Source: Bemisia tabaci (taxonomy: Eukaryota > Arthropoda > Insecta > Hemiptera > Aleyrodidae). From it: DNA of 64,000 bases. Shown piece after piece: positions 12,401 to 25,031 of this stretch. A program made the translations under genes and the position numbers. The DNA is taken from assembly GCF_918797505.1 (NCBI RefSeq), contig NC_092800.1, forward strand, positions 23,141,577 through 23,205,576, in the 5' to 3' direction. Numbering within the stretch: position 1 is the first letter of the stretch; each line of letters opens with the position of its first letter. The notes under the pieces were generated by a model that saw only the letters and a list, made by a program, of their open reading frames with translations, made no database searches and was not told where the DNA came from.

Positions 12401-15400
12401 ACAATAGAAAAATTTTCCTGTGTAGGTACTAAATTTTTCTTTGACAAAATTAAAGATACCTTACATATTAGGAGAGGGAGGAAATGTAAGCGAAACAAGG
12501 CTGTACTTATTTGTTTAACATATTGGGTTTTTTTTTTTTTTTTTTTTTGTCCTTCCAGGAAAAAGGCCAGCTGATGATGATTCAGATTCCAACGATGTTG
12601 GGAATGATGATGGTAGTTATTGCTCAATTTGTCTAGAGGTGTACACCAACTCAGGAGACCACAGAATTGTCTCAATTAAATGTGGTCATTTATTCGGAAA
12701 AAGCTGCATAGAAAGGTGGCTTAAGGTGGGTGAACTACTTTCTTGTTTATTTAACATCTGTCCATCGATAATTGTCATAATCCAAGAATGTTATAACTAC
12801 CCATTTTTAATCATGTTGACTTTGATGGTGTTCATCTTATTAAGTTTCCTTACTGATGTAACAGGCTTACCAGACATTTTGACCTATACCTAGGGCAATG
12901 GAAACCAAAGAGTAAGTAAGTGTTGCAATAGCAGGGTTGAGTGGTACCCCCTTTCCGGAAAATAACACAGGGTTCATTGTTCATCAAAAATATCTCGAAA
13001 TCAAAGAAAAATTTACCCTTGGAGCTTTCAGAAATTGATTTGCCAGATTTTTCTTGAGAGATTGATGGGCAATACATCCCAATTTTTTCTTGAACACACC
13101 AAACAGGTCGACCTGGAATTTTTTTTTTTTTTTTTCAATTCAATTTCAATTTTTTTTTTCAATTCAAGTGTCATGAAAAAAAAAATTCTAGGCAGGTCAA
13201 ACTGTTTGGTGTGTTTGAGAACCAAGTGTCATGTATTACCCATCAATCTCTTCAGGAACATCTGAAGAATTGACTTCTAAAATCTCCAATGTATAAATTT
13301 GGCCATGTTTCTGAAATATTTTCATCGGAAAATGAACCCTAATTTATTTTCCATGAGAGCCCCAGAAAGTGGGTACCAGGCAGATCAGTCAATCAGAGAC
13401 AACTCATAAAAGTAGAGGGTGCCACTCAGCCCGCACTCCATTTTGCGGCTCTTGTTTTCTCTTCGATAAAAACGAGAAATACCGAAGAAAATTTTAGTCG
13501 ATAATGTATTTCGCATTTTTTGCCACTATTCAGTCAGGACCAAGCATTACTTATTGACTACAAACAGATGTCAGAAATAAATACTTTATCAGAAGAATTT
13601 TGGCGAAATTTGAATGCTTACAGAGCATTTCTCTCAAAAAAGACAACATTTCTCTATTTTGTTCATGTTTCATGAAATACTTTGTTCATAATTTTCAGGT
13701 ATCATGTGGGGCAATCAAGCGCTGTCCATCGTGTAATACTAAAGCGGCTGTGAAGGATATTAGAATTATCTACGCTAAGAAATTAACTGCAATGGACACT
13801 GCTGAAAATGATAGACTGAAGAATGAACTAGAAAAGGTAAATTTCAACCATCACATCTACTTTCATTTCTGCTTAAGATGCTTTTTTTTATAAAAAATTT
13901 ATGCCAAGCAGAATTATGTTCAGAACTATGGACAAAAGATGTTCCCTTGATGAATCAATGAATGACCCAACCGTACTTTAAAAATTGAGGATTTTTCTCC
14001 TGCTTGCATCAATGATATGATAAGTAAGCGGACAAGTTGGCGAAATGCAAATGACTCCTTGTTCCTTCAATTTGAGTACTTCGACGGTGTAAGTCGGCAA
14101 TCACATAACTCGGTTTGCGACGTCGCAGACTTCCTGTCATACTTTATTTTTCAAACGGAAAACTACTCAACAACAATTCTTTAAAACTGCTGTGATTTTA
14201 CTTCTCTGTGCAAAGAAAATTTGCAAAAACTTCAAGGAATGATGTCAATTTGTTCTTCTTTTAAAAAATGACATAGAGGCAGAGATTTTAGATATCGCAA
14301 ACGAGATATGTGATTGCTGACTTACACCGTAGACTTATTGTGTTTAACTCAAGTTAAAGTGTAACTCAAGTGAATGTTCCTTGGTTTTTTTGTTTAATAC
14401 AAAATTTTGTAAACCCTTCTTGATTATTGGGTTCAAGAGTCATGGGCCTTCTCCACAATGACCCAGTTTGGATGAATTAGTTTCACGAACTTCGTGCTCC
14501 TGGGACAGGTTATAGCTGAGCTATAACAAGTTCGCCCAAAGTTCCTCAAACCACGCATGTGTGGACAGTGCCTTAGTTTGGAGTTTAAAAAGTTGTGCCA
14601 AATTAAAATTGGAGTCTTTGAAAAATTTGTACGAATATCTCTTCATTAACTTTTTATAAGAGCCATCCTGCATCTTGTATCTTTCGTTTGATAAATATAA
14701 GGGTCCCAATGAAAGTCCATAAATTATCTTTGTATTAAAACCCTGAAGTCCTCTTTTTTATGTCCACCTTTGTCTCTAAACGTGGTAGTAAAATAGAGGT
14801 GGGTCCGCTTTACTTTGTAAGGTGAGCAGGGGCAAAAAGTTACCCTGCAAAATAGTGTGAACCCAGCTCTTTTTTACAACCTTGTCACACACAGTTTTGG
14901 CCACATTTTGAAGTTTTTTTTTCTTGTTTGTCTCTAAATTACAATTTTTATTTTTAGGCTTATTCTGACAACAAACGATTAGAACTAGAGCTAACAAAGT
15001 GCAAAATGAACGTTGAAATGCTAGAGAAACGGTTCCTTGAACAGCAGAAAGAAATGAAATCTAAGTTCCCTGGATCATCTAGCTCTGGCAATCCTGGTTG
15101 TATCCATTGCAATAGGTCGCAGTCCACCGTACCAAGACTGGTCCACACTCACCGTCTCAGCAAAGGAGGTGGCAGAGTGCTAGCTCACAATAAATATCTT
15201 AGTTTACTGGTATGCTTTTAATATATTTTATTGTGATTTTTGGGTCAGTTGGTTACTTTTAACCTAGTTTAATATGACTGACTTTCCTAGAATTTCTATG
15301 CAGACCCAGAAAAGAAGTATTTATATAGCTATAAACAAACTTAATGAATCAATTGAATCAGGATGGAAAAATCTGCTCTGTGCCGATTGAAATGATCATC

Positions 15401-18400
15401 CTGATTACAATATTGCACTGGTCAATTAATCCTTTTTTTTAAATTCGCCAGAAAGTTGAAAACTGAATCCGGGTGGGTAAATTTCTTAAGCTTATTTAGA
15501 AAATGACTGTAGAAATAAATGTTTTACTTTATCAGTTTAGTTCTTCTCGGAAGTGTCAAAATTTCCTGTTAAGAATCAAACTTCTCCCAAAAAAATTCAG
15601 TTTCCCAAAATATCAGCGCATGAAACAAACAAAGTTCATTTTCAGATGAAGCACCCAAGAATACATAGGACTGTATTCATGGTTTGCCTGAAAATATTAG
15701 AAAGTTGGTAACATAGCCAACGTGGGTTAAAATCAGCATACTTAAAGCTGAAATTATTAATACAGAGGAAAAAAGCTCATTTGAGCACAATTTTCCCTCT
15801 GCAACTTTCCCGCTGTTTGGTGCAACACTAGTTACGACTAGCATATCTCTTTGAGGGAAAATTATGCCCATATGAGCTTTTATTCTCTGTATTGAGATTT
15901 TCAGCTTTATGCTGATTTTTAATGCATGTTGGCTAATTTACCAACTTTCTGTCTAAAAGACTCATGCGTCTACTGTTATCAGTTCGTGAAAATATGACCT
16001 ACTGTTTCTGATAATGGAGTTTATTTGGTCAAATGGTATAATTCACCCCTATCTATATTATACAGCTACAAGCAAAATCTTGGAAGCACTATTTCTGACG
16101 AACTACCGGACCGATAAGGATGATCCTTACATGTATGTCATCTGTAATAGCTGTAGATGTGCAAAAAATTGTGAAACCCCGAACTTTCAATGTTCTAGAG
16201 CTTTTAAAGCACATGGGACTTATGTCCAATGTTAAGAGCGTGAGAGATATGTTGTTTCCGCTAGAAACGTCGAGGTGTGAGATTCTACCTGAGTGATCCG
16301 AATAGACAATAGAACAATGCTTCCCCTCGTGGAGGGCTCCTCATTCCGAGAGTTGAGGATCGGCGCAGCGCTGGAAGGGGCAAGGGGGAAATCCCAATAA
16401 CCGGAGCCGCCCGGCCTAAGGTTTTTACTCAATTTTTCCTCATTCTTCCGGCTTTGATTCTGGCATTGGTCAATACTTAATTGCCGAATTTCTTATTAAT
16501 ATAAACAGCATTTATGTAACAGCAGATACAAAGTGAGGAGGCAGGCGCTGCGTCGAGTCAGGACTGACCAAATATTATTAATAAAGTTTGATTCGAACAA
16601 CACCATTTTAATTTTATTTTTGAAGTAGAACCAAGGTGATGTAATGACCATTCATTACATCACCTTGGTTCTACTTCAAAAATAAAAAAATATTATTAAC
16701 TTTCAACGGTCATAATCCGATTTTTTTTTTTAATTAAGCATCTAAAAATAACATACTGAATGAAAATTTGATAGGAGGGTAAAAACAAGCTGCTGGTTCC
16801 AACACTACTGTGTTGGAGAGCTCGCCTTTGGGAAACTATTAACAACTATTAATGATTTTTTCTGAAATTGTATATGTATTAAATGAATCTTTACCCAATT
16901 ATCAGAGGTTACATGCCGATGCAAAATGTTATGACGTAATTTCATATGACAAATTTTTCAGATTACAATGAAACCATATGATTTAATTTTAATTTTTTTT
17001 TTAAATCAAGTCGCCAACTTGAATAAAGGTTATACTTTGTTAAGCTGGCAGTCTGAAATTCTCAATTTTTATCGGCACAGAGTTCAAAGAAACTATAATT
17101 GAGCACGGTTCGGAGGAACGTTTCTACCATAATTCTTACACAATACTTATGGTATACACTAAGAGTTGAAAAGGAATTCACTCGAATTTTAGCGTGGAGC
17201 TCGAAAGACCACTTCAAGCCTTTGTATGCGAGTGGCTCAATGGAGCACATCTCGCCTTTGTAGGTATGCGGTGGCTCAATGGAGCACCTCGCGCACTATA
17301 AATAGCACGGAGCTCAAAAGAGCACTTCATGCATCTGTATTTTAAGGTTAAAACGAACTCTAAAGAAACTCAATGCGAGGCTCAAACGAACTCTTAAGCA
17401 TTCTTAATGCGAGGCTCAAACGAACTCCCAAGCATTCTTAATGCGAGGGGCTCAAACGAATCCTAAAGCATTCTTAATATGAGGTTTAAACAAACTCTGA
17501 AAGGATCCCAATGCGAGTCTCAACCGAGCTCTCAAGCAAACCTTCTATGGTACCAATAAGGATTATCCATTAATTATGCGCAAATCTCAATCTTAGTCTT
17601 AGTACCTTAAAATTAATTGAACAAATTATTAAATCACGTCGAGGTCACCATGTTTTTTATTTTAAGAAATAATAACAATTGCAAGTACAACTGCACACAA
17701 AAACTGCATTGAAAAGATTTTTTTTTTTTTTATTGAGTGAAATAACAACAGTCTGCAGACACAGTATTTGGTTGAAGTTGGATAAAAAGCCTCACGGGAA
17801 CGATCATTGGCTAAAAAGAACGAGTGGGGAGAAACTCAGCATTCTGAGATCTCCAGCAGAGTACGCTAGCGGTAAGTCATAACTGACGGCCAAGAGGATG
17901 ATAACATACAATTAGGTTATTTGCTATAAAACCATAGAAACATGCTATGATATGCTCGGCCACTGGAAAGTGCTGCTCTCTAGTGTGGCAAACGAGGAAC
18001 AATTAATCCTCAGTTGAATGAGGGAACGGAAATGTTCGACGGAGGAAAACTGTAACCCGCAAAAATTCAACTTTTAGACCTTGAAATCAATGGGATTTTG
18101 GCCGTTCCTCCGACGGCAACAAGAACCATCCATTTGTCGCCACGGACACTACCAATGCTAAAAGAAATCGATCGCAAAGAGCTCTCCCGAGTGGGCGAGC
18201 TCAATAGGGCCGCAAAGCAGCCCATTGATGGCGCGGAGCGCCTTCAGGGGGTTGGGCCGCGTAGCGGCCAGGGGGCGGAGCCCCCTAGTACTACCATAGA
18301 AAGCTTATCTGATTTTTTGCATAAGGCATTCTGAGGACATGGTTTAAGGAATTTTTTGCTACTAAATCTGAAAATTACCTCTATTTTTCTTTATCATGCA

Positions 18401-21400
18401 CTGATTCTCCAGAAAATTGAATTCTCTAGTGTATGAATCTCTGCATATTATGACGACGAGTGGCTTCAAGAAAAAAAATACATTTTTAAGAAGATCTTAG
18501 AACCATCATAGGAAGTATCTTCCGTATTTCATGAATATTCTTTTGTCTCTGTTTCAGGTTGCATCACATGCATCTGCAAATCCTGTCTTCCAGGGATTTG
18601 GTATCACGAAAATTAATAGTTTGGATTTCAACATATCTGAGTTTGTCTACCTCCACCCGAAACCTATCAGAGACTTATCATTCCACCAGTCCGAACCGAA
18701 TGTACTATTAAGTGTTTCACTGGATAAAACAGCCAAGCTAGTCGATGTTTCTTGCAACTCAGTTGTTCACACTTATCAAGGTGACATTTCTTTCATTGAA
18801 TATTTTGTTTTATTCACAACCTCAACTTTGTGTGTTTCTGTACGCCTTTGCTAATGCCACAATTTTTAATTGTTTTTCTTCCGAGAAATTTGACTCCACA
18901 TTTTTCAACTAACATGGAACTGGTTTTAGGCTGTTTTTCATCAAACAATTTCCAAGTTTGGCAACATTAGTCAGGACTCAGCATCGGCTCCCTTATGATT
19001 TTGCTACGGCATCTGTAAGCGCGCTCTTACTCAAACAACATATATTCAGCACAATGGCTAATACATTATTTGACCCCTAAAAGCTAACATCTTTTCAAGT
19101 AATGCATTTAGCATGTTCACTGTCAACATGTTTTTGCAAAATTGTACCCATTGGGCAGGAATAATATGCAGAAAAATGGTGAGATTTGAATGCTTTAAAC
19201 CATGGTTTCTGTCAATTTCTGTAATGCTACCACTATCTATTGGCTACTTAAAGAACTAGTGCCCGACAATAATTTCTGTGGAGTGCTACGGATAACGCCT
19301 CTCATCACCTCAGTATTGCTATGAAAATGCTCTGTTTAAACCGCTAGCAATTATGTCTATTCCGTCTCAACAAAATAAAGAACTATGGAGACTTGTGCAG
19401 CAAACGAATTACTCATCCGGTTCTACTAATTGTATTGTCTTATCATCTGAATTATATACTAAAAGGTAAAGATATTTTTTCTGATCCTGGAGCCATGCTT
19501 AGTAGCTGTGTACCTTTCAAAATTTCTTCTGTATTTAAAACTGAGGTTATCATCAGTTGAGTCATCTAAGTCTCTAAGTCTTTTTTTTTCTGTTTAAAGC
19601 TTGTTTCTTTTAACACATTTTTTTCCCCTTTAGCCGAGAGTCCTGTTTGGTCATGTTGTTGGGATTTGCAAAATCCAAATGTTTGCTTTATTGGCACTCA
19701 AAGTGGTTCCATTCTGCAGTTTGATCGCCGGCGCACTGACAAGGTCATGCTGGAATTAGCTGGAGACAGGACTCCAATTGTAGGTCTTTCATCCGTTCCT
19801 GCTGTTCCAGGACGGACACTTTCAAGAGGCGGGATCATTGCTTGCCGGTATAAACTTTCTCTCTTTTGTTAAACTATTTTTTTTTACACTGTTAGATTGA
19901 CTCCATTAGTGGACATATTAAGGAAACTTTAGGGAACTAAGCAAGAAAACTTTTAACAAGTTCTATAAAGAAAGTTTCCAAACAGAATTCAAGAAAAATT
20001 GCTTACAGTCCCATTTTTATACTGTCTTGTGACGGTGAGCAATTTGTCTTGGAGAGCTTGAGGGAACCTTCGTTGGAAATTTCCTCCTCGTGGTAAAATA
20101 TTAACTTTATTGTGAGTTTTCTCCTTCTACTCAGGAAAAACTCATAAAAAACTCAGGGAATTCGAAATGTGAAAGAGTATAAACCCTGAAATATATTTAC
20201 CGACATATGAATTTCTCAGGAATTAAGTAAGTCTAGATATTATAATGGTTAGTGCTGGGGTGCCACTTTTCCAGTCATCCTGTTATTGATCAAAGTGTTC
20301 ATAAGCTCAAGTTTTATTACTTATTTTCTGAAAAATAGCGTATAAAAAATTACCCTACTCACATTATTTCACTCAGAAAATCCTGAAGAACCTTACATAC
20401 AACAGCAGTTGTTTCAATTAAGGTGCCTCTTTCTCGTCAATGACATCCTGTAGTACTGCATAAGCGCGGATGAGCTATTATATTTCCAGATAGGTTTGAT
20501 TAAAATTGTGTGGTCAAATTTCAGGTTAAGCTCTATTTGGGCCCTTGAACGTGGTGTTAATGAAGGTTTTATTAATCACCGTTTGCCACTGGAGGGAACT
20601 TTCATCTCCCTCAATTTCGATAAAGAACTGGATCTCATTTTAGCCTCTGCTCGCCCTAATCAACAATGCTCCACTGCTAGGCATATGGTCTATCAGCTCA
20701 CACCATCCGATAATCCTGCCAGATGTCAGCATCTTCACACCTTTCATGGTAAGTTCTGTATTTCTGTCCTCTGTTTAGAATGCATTTTTGCATCCTTTGA
20801 CCGGCTTTTTCTGTTAAGTGAAAAATGTGCTAACAGTGAAGGGGTATATTTTATCTGAATACTTGATATGTTCAAACCATTAAATTTTTGAGAGTTGAGA
20901 ATCGAAAGTCAAAGGCGGAAAAAAGGTCATCTTTCTTGAAATTGATGGGGAGTTTTGTTTAAAGTTGAATAGGAAAATGTGGAAAACCGGTAGGCAGGTG
21001 CATAAAAATGTGGAAGCCTGGAAGATTTTGCATCCCTGGAGCGAAGATTTTTAAACCCCGCAAACGAGATGCATGGTTTCGGAGTTTCACCATCAATTTA
21101 CTGTTTTGAACTTCAACCTGACAACATTAATGAAAATCAGCTCAACTGCCACTCTGATTTCCTAATCTCCTCCAGTATTCCATCGTTCAAACCAAGGATT
21201 GTAAGCAGTATGATGCCTTGAAACGTTCTATTAATTAGCCCCTCATTACATATAATATATTTTTTCACTGAATTACAAAGTTCATAGAACGTTGCTTAAC
21301 TTACCATGAAAAAAAAAATCATCAGAGAAAATTGGACTACATATAACTACAATGTAGTGAGACTGATTCTAGTCTGAGACATTCCATTATAAGGTTCCTT

Positions 21401-21695
21401 TAATAGTTAAAAACTCAGACAACATGAATTTTTTATTTCAGGTGGATCCACTGTAGGGAACATATCAAGGTCTAGATTGTTCAATGCAAACAAAGAAACG
21501 TTCGTATGTGCCTTTAATGAATCTTCAAAAGCTGTTGAAGCATTCCAATTGTCTTCATTTAGTAAGAAATTTAGTCTACCCTCCAAGGAAAACGAATCCG
21601 TCTCTGATCTTCTGCCTTTCTATGTGAACCAGTCATTGTACCTTTCAACCGTATCGGACAACTATCTGAGTGTTTACTCGATCCCCGCTAAATAA
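9434..21695 (+). CDS. RFWD3: E3 ubiquitin-protein ligase RFWD3 homologue (RING, coiled coil, WD40), 669 aa
   Basis: There are 11 coding exons: 9434-9479, 10023-10072, 10592-10912, 11801-11921, 12559-12725, 13699-13836, 14958-15209, 18558-18780, 19634-19847, 20525-20748 and 21442-21695. Every junction is GT-AG and the phases agree, giving 669 aa and a TAA stop. An acidic Ser-rich N-terminus contains RKRP (180-183), a possible nuclear signal. The RING has Cys201, 204, 221, His223, Cys229, 244 and 247; the usual fifth ligand is Gly226, in the CGHLFG motif I recall as typical of this family. A coiled coil (about 270-310) precedes a WD40-type domain (about 366-669). RFWD3 (FANCW in humans) ubiquitinates RPA and RAD51 at damaged chromatin during interstrand-crosslink repair; that role is inferred by homology. 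The start is the first ATG after a TATA-like motif. It is about 100 aa shorter than the human protein, mainly N-terminally. Confidence 0.93.
11992..12094. repeat. Hairpin-forming inverted repeat in RFWD3 intron 4
   Basis: TTGAATAAATGAACCAAAG (11992-12010) is perfectly repeated in inverse at 12076-12094. A second inner pair (AAATTTTAAACTT / AAGTTTAAAATTT) extends the stem. It is noncoding, and a tiny MITE or snapback element is likely. Confidence 0.7.
12942..13460. mobile_element. Palindromic repeat element in RFWD3 intron 5
   Basis: The outer arms pair GTGGTACCCCCTTTCCGGAAAATAAC (left, from 12942) with the inverse TTATTTTCC...GTGGGTACCA (to about 13382). The inner arms pair GAGATTGATGGGCAATACAT (from 13058) with ATGTATTACCCATCAATCTC (to 13253) around T-rich and A-rich tracts. 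The inner part recurs at 48247-48497. The outer right part, continuing through GGCAGATCAGTCAATCAGAG to about 13460, recurs at 50050-50170. It is noncoding. Confidence 0.7.
14092..14331. mobile_element. Tc1/mariner-type MITE (family G) in RFWD3 intron 6
   Basis: The ends are CGACGGTGTAAGTC and its inverse GACTTACACCGTAG. The subterminal TCGGTTTGCGACGTCGCAGA is shared with the copy at 54034-54288, where a TA target duplication is clear. Another copy lies at 58306-58532 and an end relic at about 21040-21106. It is about 240 bp and noncoding. Confidence 0.7.
15699..15950. mobile_element. 252-bp MITE with ~105-bp terminal inverted repeats in RFWD3 intron 7
   Basis: The left arm from AGAAAGTTGGTAACATAGCC and the right arm ending GGCTAATTTACCAACTTTCT pair over about 105 bp with small differences. 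Shared inner blocks include AAATCAGCATA, AAAGCTGAAA, AATACAGAG, AAAAGCTCAT and AATTTTCCCTC. The unpaired centre is only about 45 bp. It is noncoding, and no target duplication is evident. Confidence 0.75.
16612..16687. repeat. Perfect 36-bp hairpin, 4-nt loop
   Basis: The two arms (16612-16647 and 16652-16687) are perfect inverted copies, including GAAGTAGAACCAAGGTGATG, around the loop CCAT. It lies in RFWD3 intron 7. Perfect pairing over this length implies recent origin or selection. It could be a snapback sequence, a hairpin precursor RNA, or an assembly fold-back artefact. Confidence 0.85.
17235..17535. repeat. Minisatellite in RFWD3 intron 7
   Basis: Units of roughly 40-44 bp (AATGCGAGGCTCAAACGAAC, then TCTTAAGCATTCTT) repeat four to five times between 17355 and 17535 with increasing divergence. 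A related pair (GTGGCTCAATGGAGCAC) at about 17230-17287 stands just upstream. No frame is maintained across units. Confidence 0.75.
18202..18289 (+). mobile_element. Serial GC-rich hairpin cluster, possible Helitron-type 3' terminus
   Basis: Four consecutive hairpins stand in an otherwise A+T-rich intron: CAATAGGGC...GCCCATTG (18202-18227), GGCGC-GGA-GCGCC (18230-18242), GGCCGC-GTA-GCGGCC (18255-18269) and GGGGGC-GGA-GCCCCC (18271-18285). CTAGT follows immediately. A terminal GC hairpin followed by CTAG then T is the established signature of Helitron 3' ends; the extra upstream hairpins go beyond that rule. A structurally similar cluster lies at 63297-63362 on the opposite strand. The 5' end is not identified. 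Confidence 0.5.
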
Positions 21696-21984
21696 ATTAA
21701 CTTCAATAGAAGCAAGTAAAGTTACCTTTTGTAATTTTGTAACATACTGTCTGAAGCTCAATGTGTACATATTAATGATACTTTTTAATGCATTTGCTAT
21801 TTTTTCTGAGTATTGAGAGCAATGCTGGGGGAGTAGACAAAGAGATTTTAAGCTCAGATTTCTTAAAGTCAAACTAATTGGGTTTTTTAATGAGTCCTGC
21901 ATAAACTTACTTTCTCTCCTACCATTTCCGATGCTAGTCAAGTTTCATTTGCCCTAATTGGTTTACATTAGAATATTTAGTTCA

Positions 21985-21990
21985 AATAAA
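21985..21990 (+). terminator. Candidate poly(A) signal of RFWD3
   Basis: AATAAA lies about 290 bp after the RFWD3 stop codon. It is the first canonical signal I found downstream on this strand; longer 3' UTRs are possible. Confidence 0.4.
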
Positions 21991-21999
21991 AATAACTAC

Positions 22000-24900
22000 T
22001 TTTGTTTCTTATAATTTTCTTGCTCAACTGTACTTTAAATCAACCAGGAGACATAGTTTTTAACGTATATCTTCAAACTGATATCAGTGGACAGATCTGA
22101 GAGTATTATTTTGGTTGACCGCATGTAAATTTAAACATAATGGTAAAATTTTAATACTTATAATTACATCCAACTTCTGCTTTAAGATTCAGTTAGGTCG
22201 GACCTCTCATCATTACACTGTGATGTTTTCAAATTTAATTGCATTCAAAATTTACAAGATTCATTTTTTTAAAGCACTATGAAAGTTTATCGATCAAATC
22301 GATAATTAATTTAGGTTGAAAAATGAAAATTGGGAACAGCGGAAGTTTCTCTTCAGTATCTCAAATTTGTGAAAATGGAGTTATGATTCTTTGGCTCTTA
22401 ATTAAATATTTCAACAAGGTTAAGATGACATGAAGACAAACAAACGTTTTCATTCGACTCCACTCTGTTTCCGCCAACTTCCATGGTGATCATTAAATAA
22501 TCAGAGTTTAATTTTATCTGAAGAGTGTAGGCAAGCATTTCAAGGAATGCATGGAGCCATGAGAGAACACATCACAAAAACTAAAATAACCTTTGACGCA
22601 AAGCCATGATAGAAATTATTGAAAAAGCAAATCTAGAAAAATTGAGTCCTTCTTCACTTTTTGACATCCAGTTGTTCGGTATTTTCATTAAGAATCTTCA
22701 AAATATTTTTGTTCCCTCTCTACTTTTATTCGTTGCGTAGGGTTATATTGATGCCAAAATTTAATCAGAGAAAGAGAACTTTAGGAAACTTCAACATTTT
22801 TGACCCATCCAAACGCAAATGCTTTTTCTTACTTCATAATCCTCCAACATCAAGTGGATAGTATGAAGTTGTAAACATTACAGCCTTTTTGTTAAATCTT
22901 TTTTGAAAAAAATGTATATTGTTTGATGCTCCGTTACTGATATTGTTAATTTCATTAGAGAGCTCACTTATTTCCCGCTCGTTTGATTGATATCATCCAG
23001 GAAAACTGTTAATCTTCCATGGTCAATTGACATCATTCCTCTTTGTTAGACTGCTTCTCATTGTGACTAATTCAAGTAAATGTGGACTTGTATTGAAGTG
23101 TTGTGAATACATTTTTCATTTGTACATTTTTAAATATAAGTTTTTTATTAAACAAAGAGTCCATTAGAAGTTCGATTTTTTACCGTTTCTGAAAAGAAAT
23201 CCTAAGATAGTTTCAGACAGAGGCGGATCTAGCAACTTGGCAACATCGAATCTCCTCCATTTAAAACAGAGTTAAATAATCGATTCTGGTCGGAGCACCA
23301 AACCCCTCCAAGAATTGATACATTTCCATGGGTTTAAATGGAGAAAAAACGATGTTGCCTGTATGCTGGATCCGCTAATGTCAGATTCTACCTTCACTTT
23401 GCAAGACAAATTTTGATAACATCTTCGGTGAATAGAAAATAATACCTACTTGATACAAAAAAAGACATAAAATTGAAGACATAAAATTCTGTTTTATTGG
23501 AGAAAATAAAACACCAAAGTAAAAATGCCTTAAAATATTACATGCCTACTATAAAAAACATTAAATAATACAATAAACATACAAAAATATGATCACAGCC
23601 TGATCACAAATACATAATCTTCTTTGGGAGAAAAGAAGGTATCAATATTGAGTGAGTAAAAATTACATTCATGCATAGAATTAAAGAAAAAAAGAAACTT
23701 TAAATGTATAACTTCCATCGAACTTTTAGATCCTGATGTTTACAAAGAAATCGTAACTTTATAGCGTCCTCAACAAATAAGTTTAAGCACTTTTGGACTG
23801 CAACAGAAGGTCATCAAACATCGTTTTTTCATGGAGAGTAAACGCAAGCAGCAAGATGGCGGATTTTCTGTCGCATTCTAGGAGTGAACAAACTTAGTAG
23901 GTGCTGACTCTGAGAAAAATAAATGACGAAGAAATGATATTGTTGTCAACTCGAGTGCTCAATTAAATTTAGCGAGATACAAATAATGACTCATCTTGTT
24001 GCTAAAAACTGAGGTCCTCAAGACTGATTCACAATGTGCTGCTTTATTAACGTCTGTTACCATTAACTGACTGATGGGAAGCACTAAATCCAGCGAAAAA
24101 CTCAATAAGAGGTTCGAGTTTTCGGAACAGAGAATCTTGGATCATGCCTCAGAGCTTCAAGGTTAATATACATGAGAAAACTTGTCCTTAACACAAACAA
24201 ATTATCAGGCTGATACAGCCATTTTAATTGTACAGATCCAACGGCGAGAAAAAGGAAACGATAAATTAATAGCTAAACTACGATAGATGGTATACTAATT
24301 TATACGTTAAGTTGGATAGGTATGGAATTGCGAAAAACAATTTTATTGATTTCCATCTCTTTGATTTAATCTGGAAAAGATTAAGGGCAAATTCTTGTCA
24401 CTAAGTTGAGATCCAGGGTTGGCATAATCGGATAAAAGAAACGACATTACGAACAAGGTCTTAAAGTTTGCACAGCTAATAAATGTTATTACAGAGCACC
24501 TTGGAACGATTGTATTCTTGTCATTTTATCAAAATTGAGAAAAGAAGAGGTAGAGGAGTTTGACTACCTACTTTCACTCCATTTCAAATTTTTCTCTCAG
24601 AAAAAATTGCTCTACAACGCTGCCATGTTTTATTTTTTTTCAGCGATGAGCACAATCAGTGCGTCAAAAATTATTGTAAGGATAGATAGGATGAAATTTG
24701 GCAAATTTTTTTGTACTGCACAATTTTGCCAGGAAAAAATTTAATTTTCTGAAATGGATTTGCAGGACTCTCATTTTGACAGTCATTTGGTGACTTATTA
24801 AAACTTCTAATTGACCTTGCATTGGATCTTCAAAGCCAAAAAATCTGTAATTAGTAGAAGCAGCAACCTGATTCTGTGCAAAATCGTACAGTTGACACTC

Positions 24901-25025
24901 TATTTTATCTTACACTCTCCCTCCAAAATTTTCAGCTTTACACTTCAAGTGCTTGCTGCTTTCAATGATTAGCTCCACCAAAATTTTTTTGCTTATGACA
25001 TTGTCCTGGAAGATAGTCATTATAA
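22000..25025. other. RFWD3 3' flank, no gene recognised
   Basis: This is A+T-rich DNA. I see no frame with domain motifs, no splice-linked exons and no RNA gene. A short fragment at 23277-23385 resembles the duplicated repeat at 34915-35400. Confidence 0.5.
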
Positions 25026-25031
25026 TTGTTC

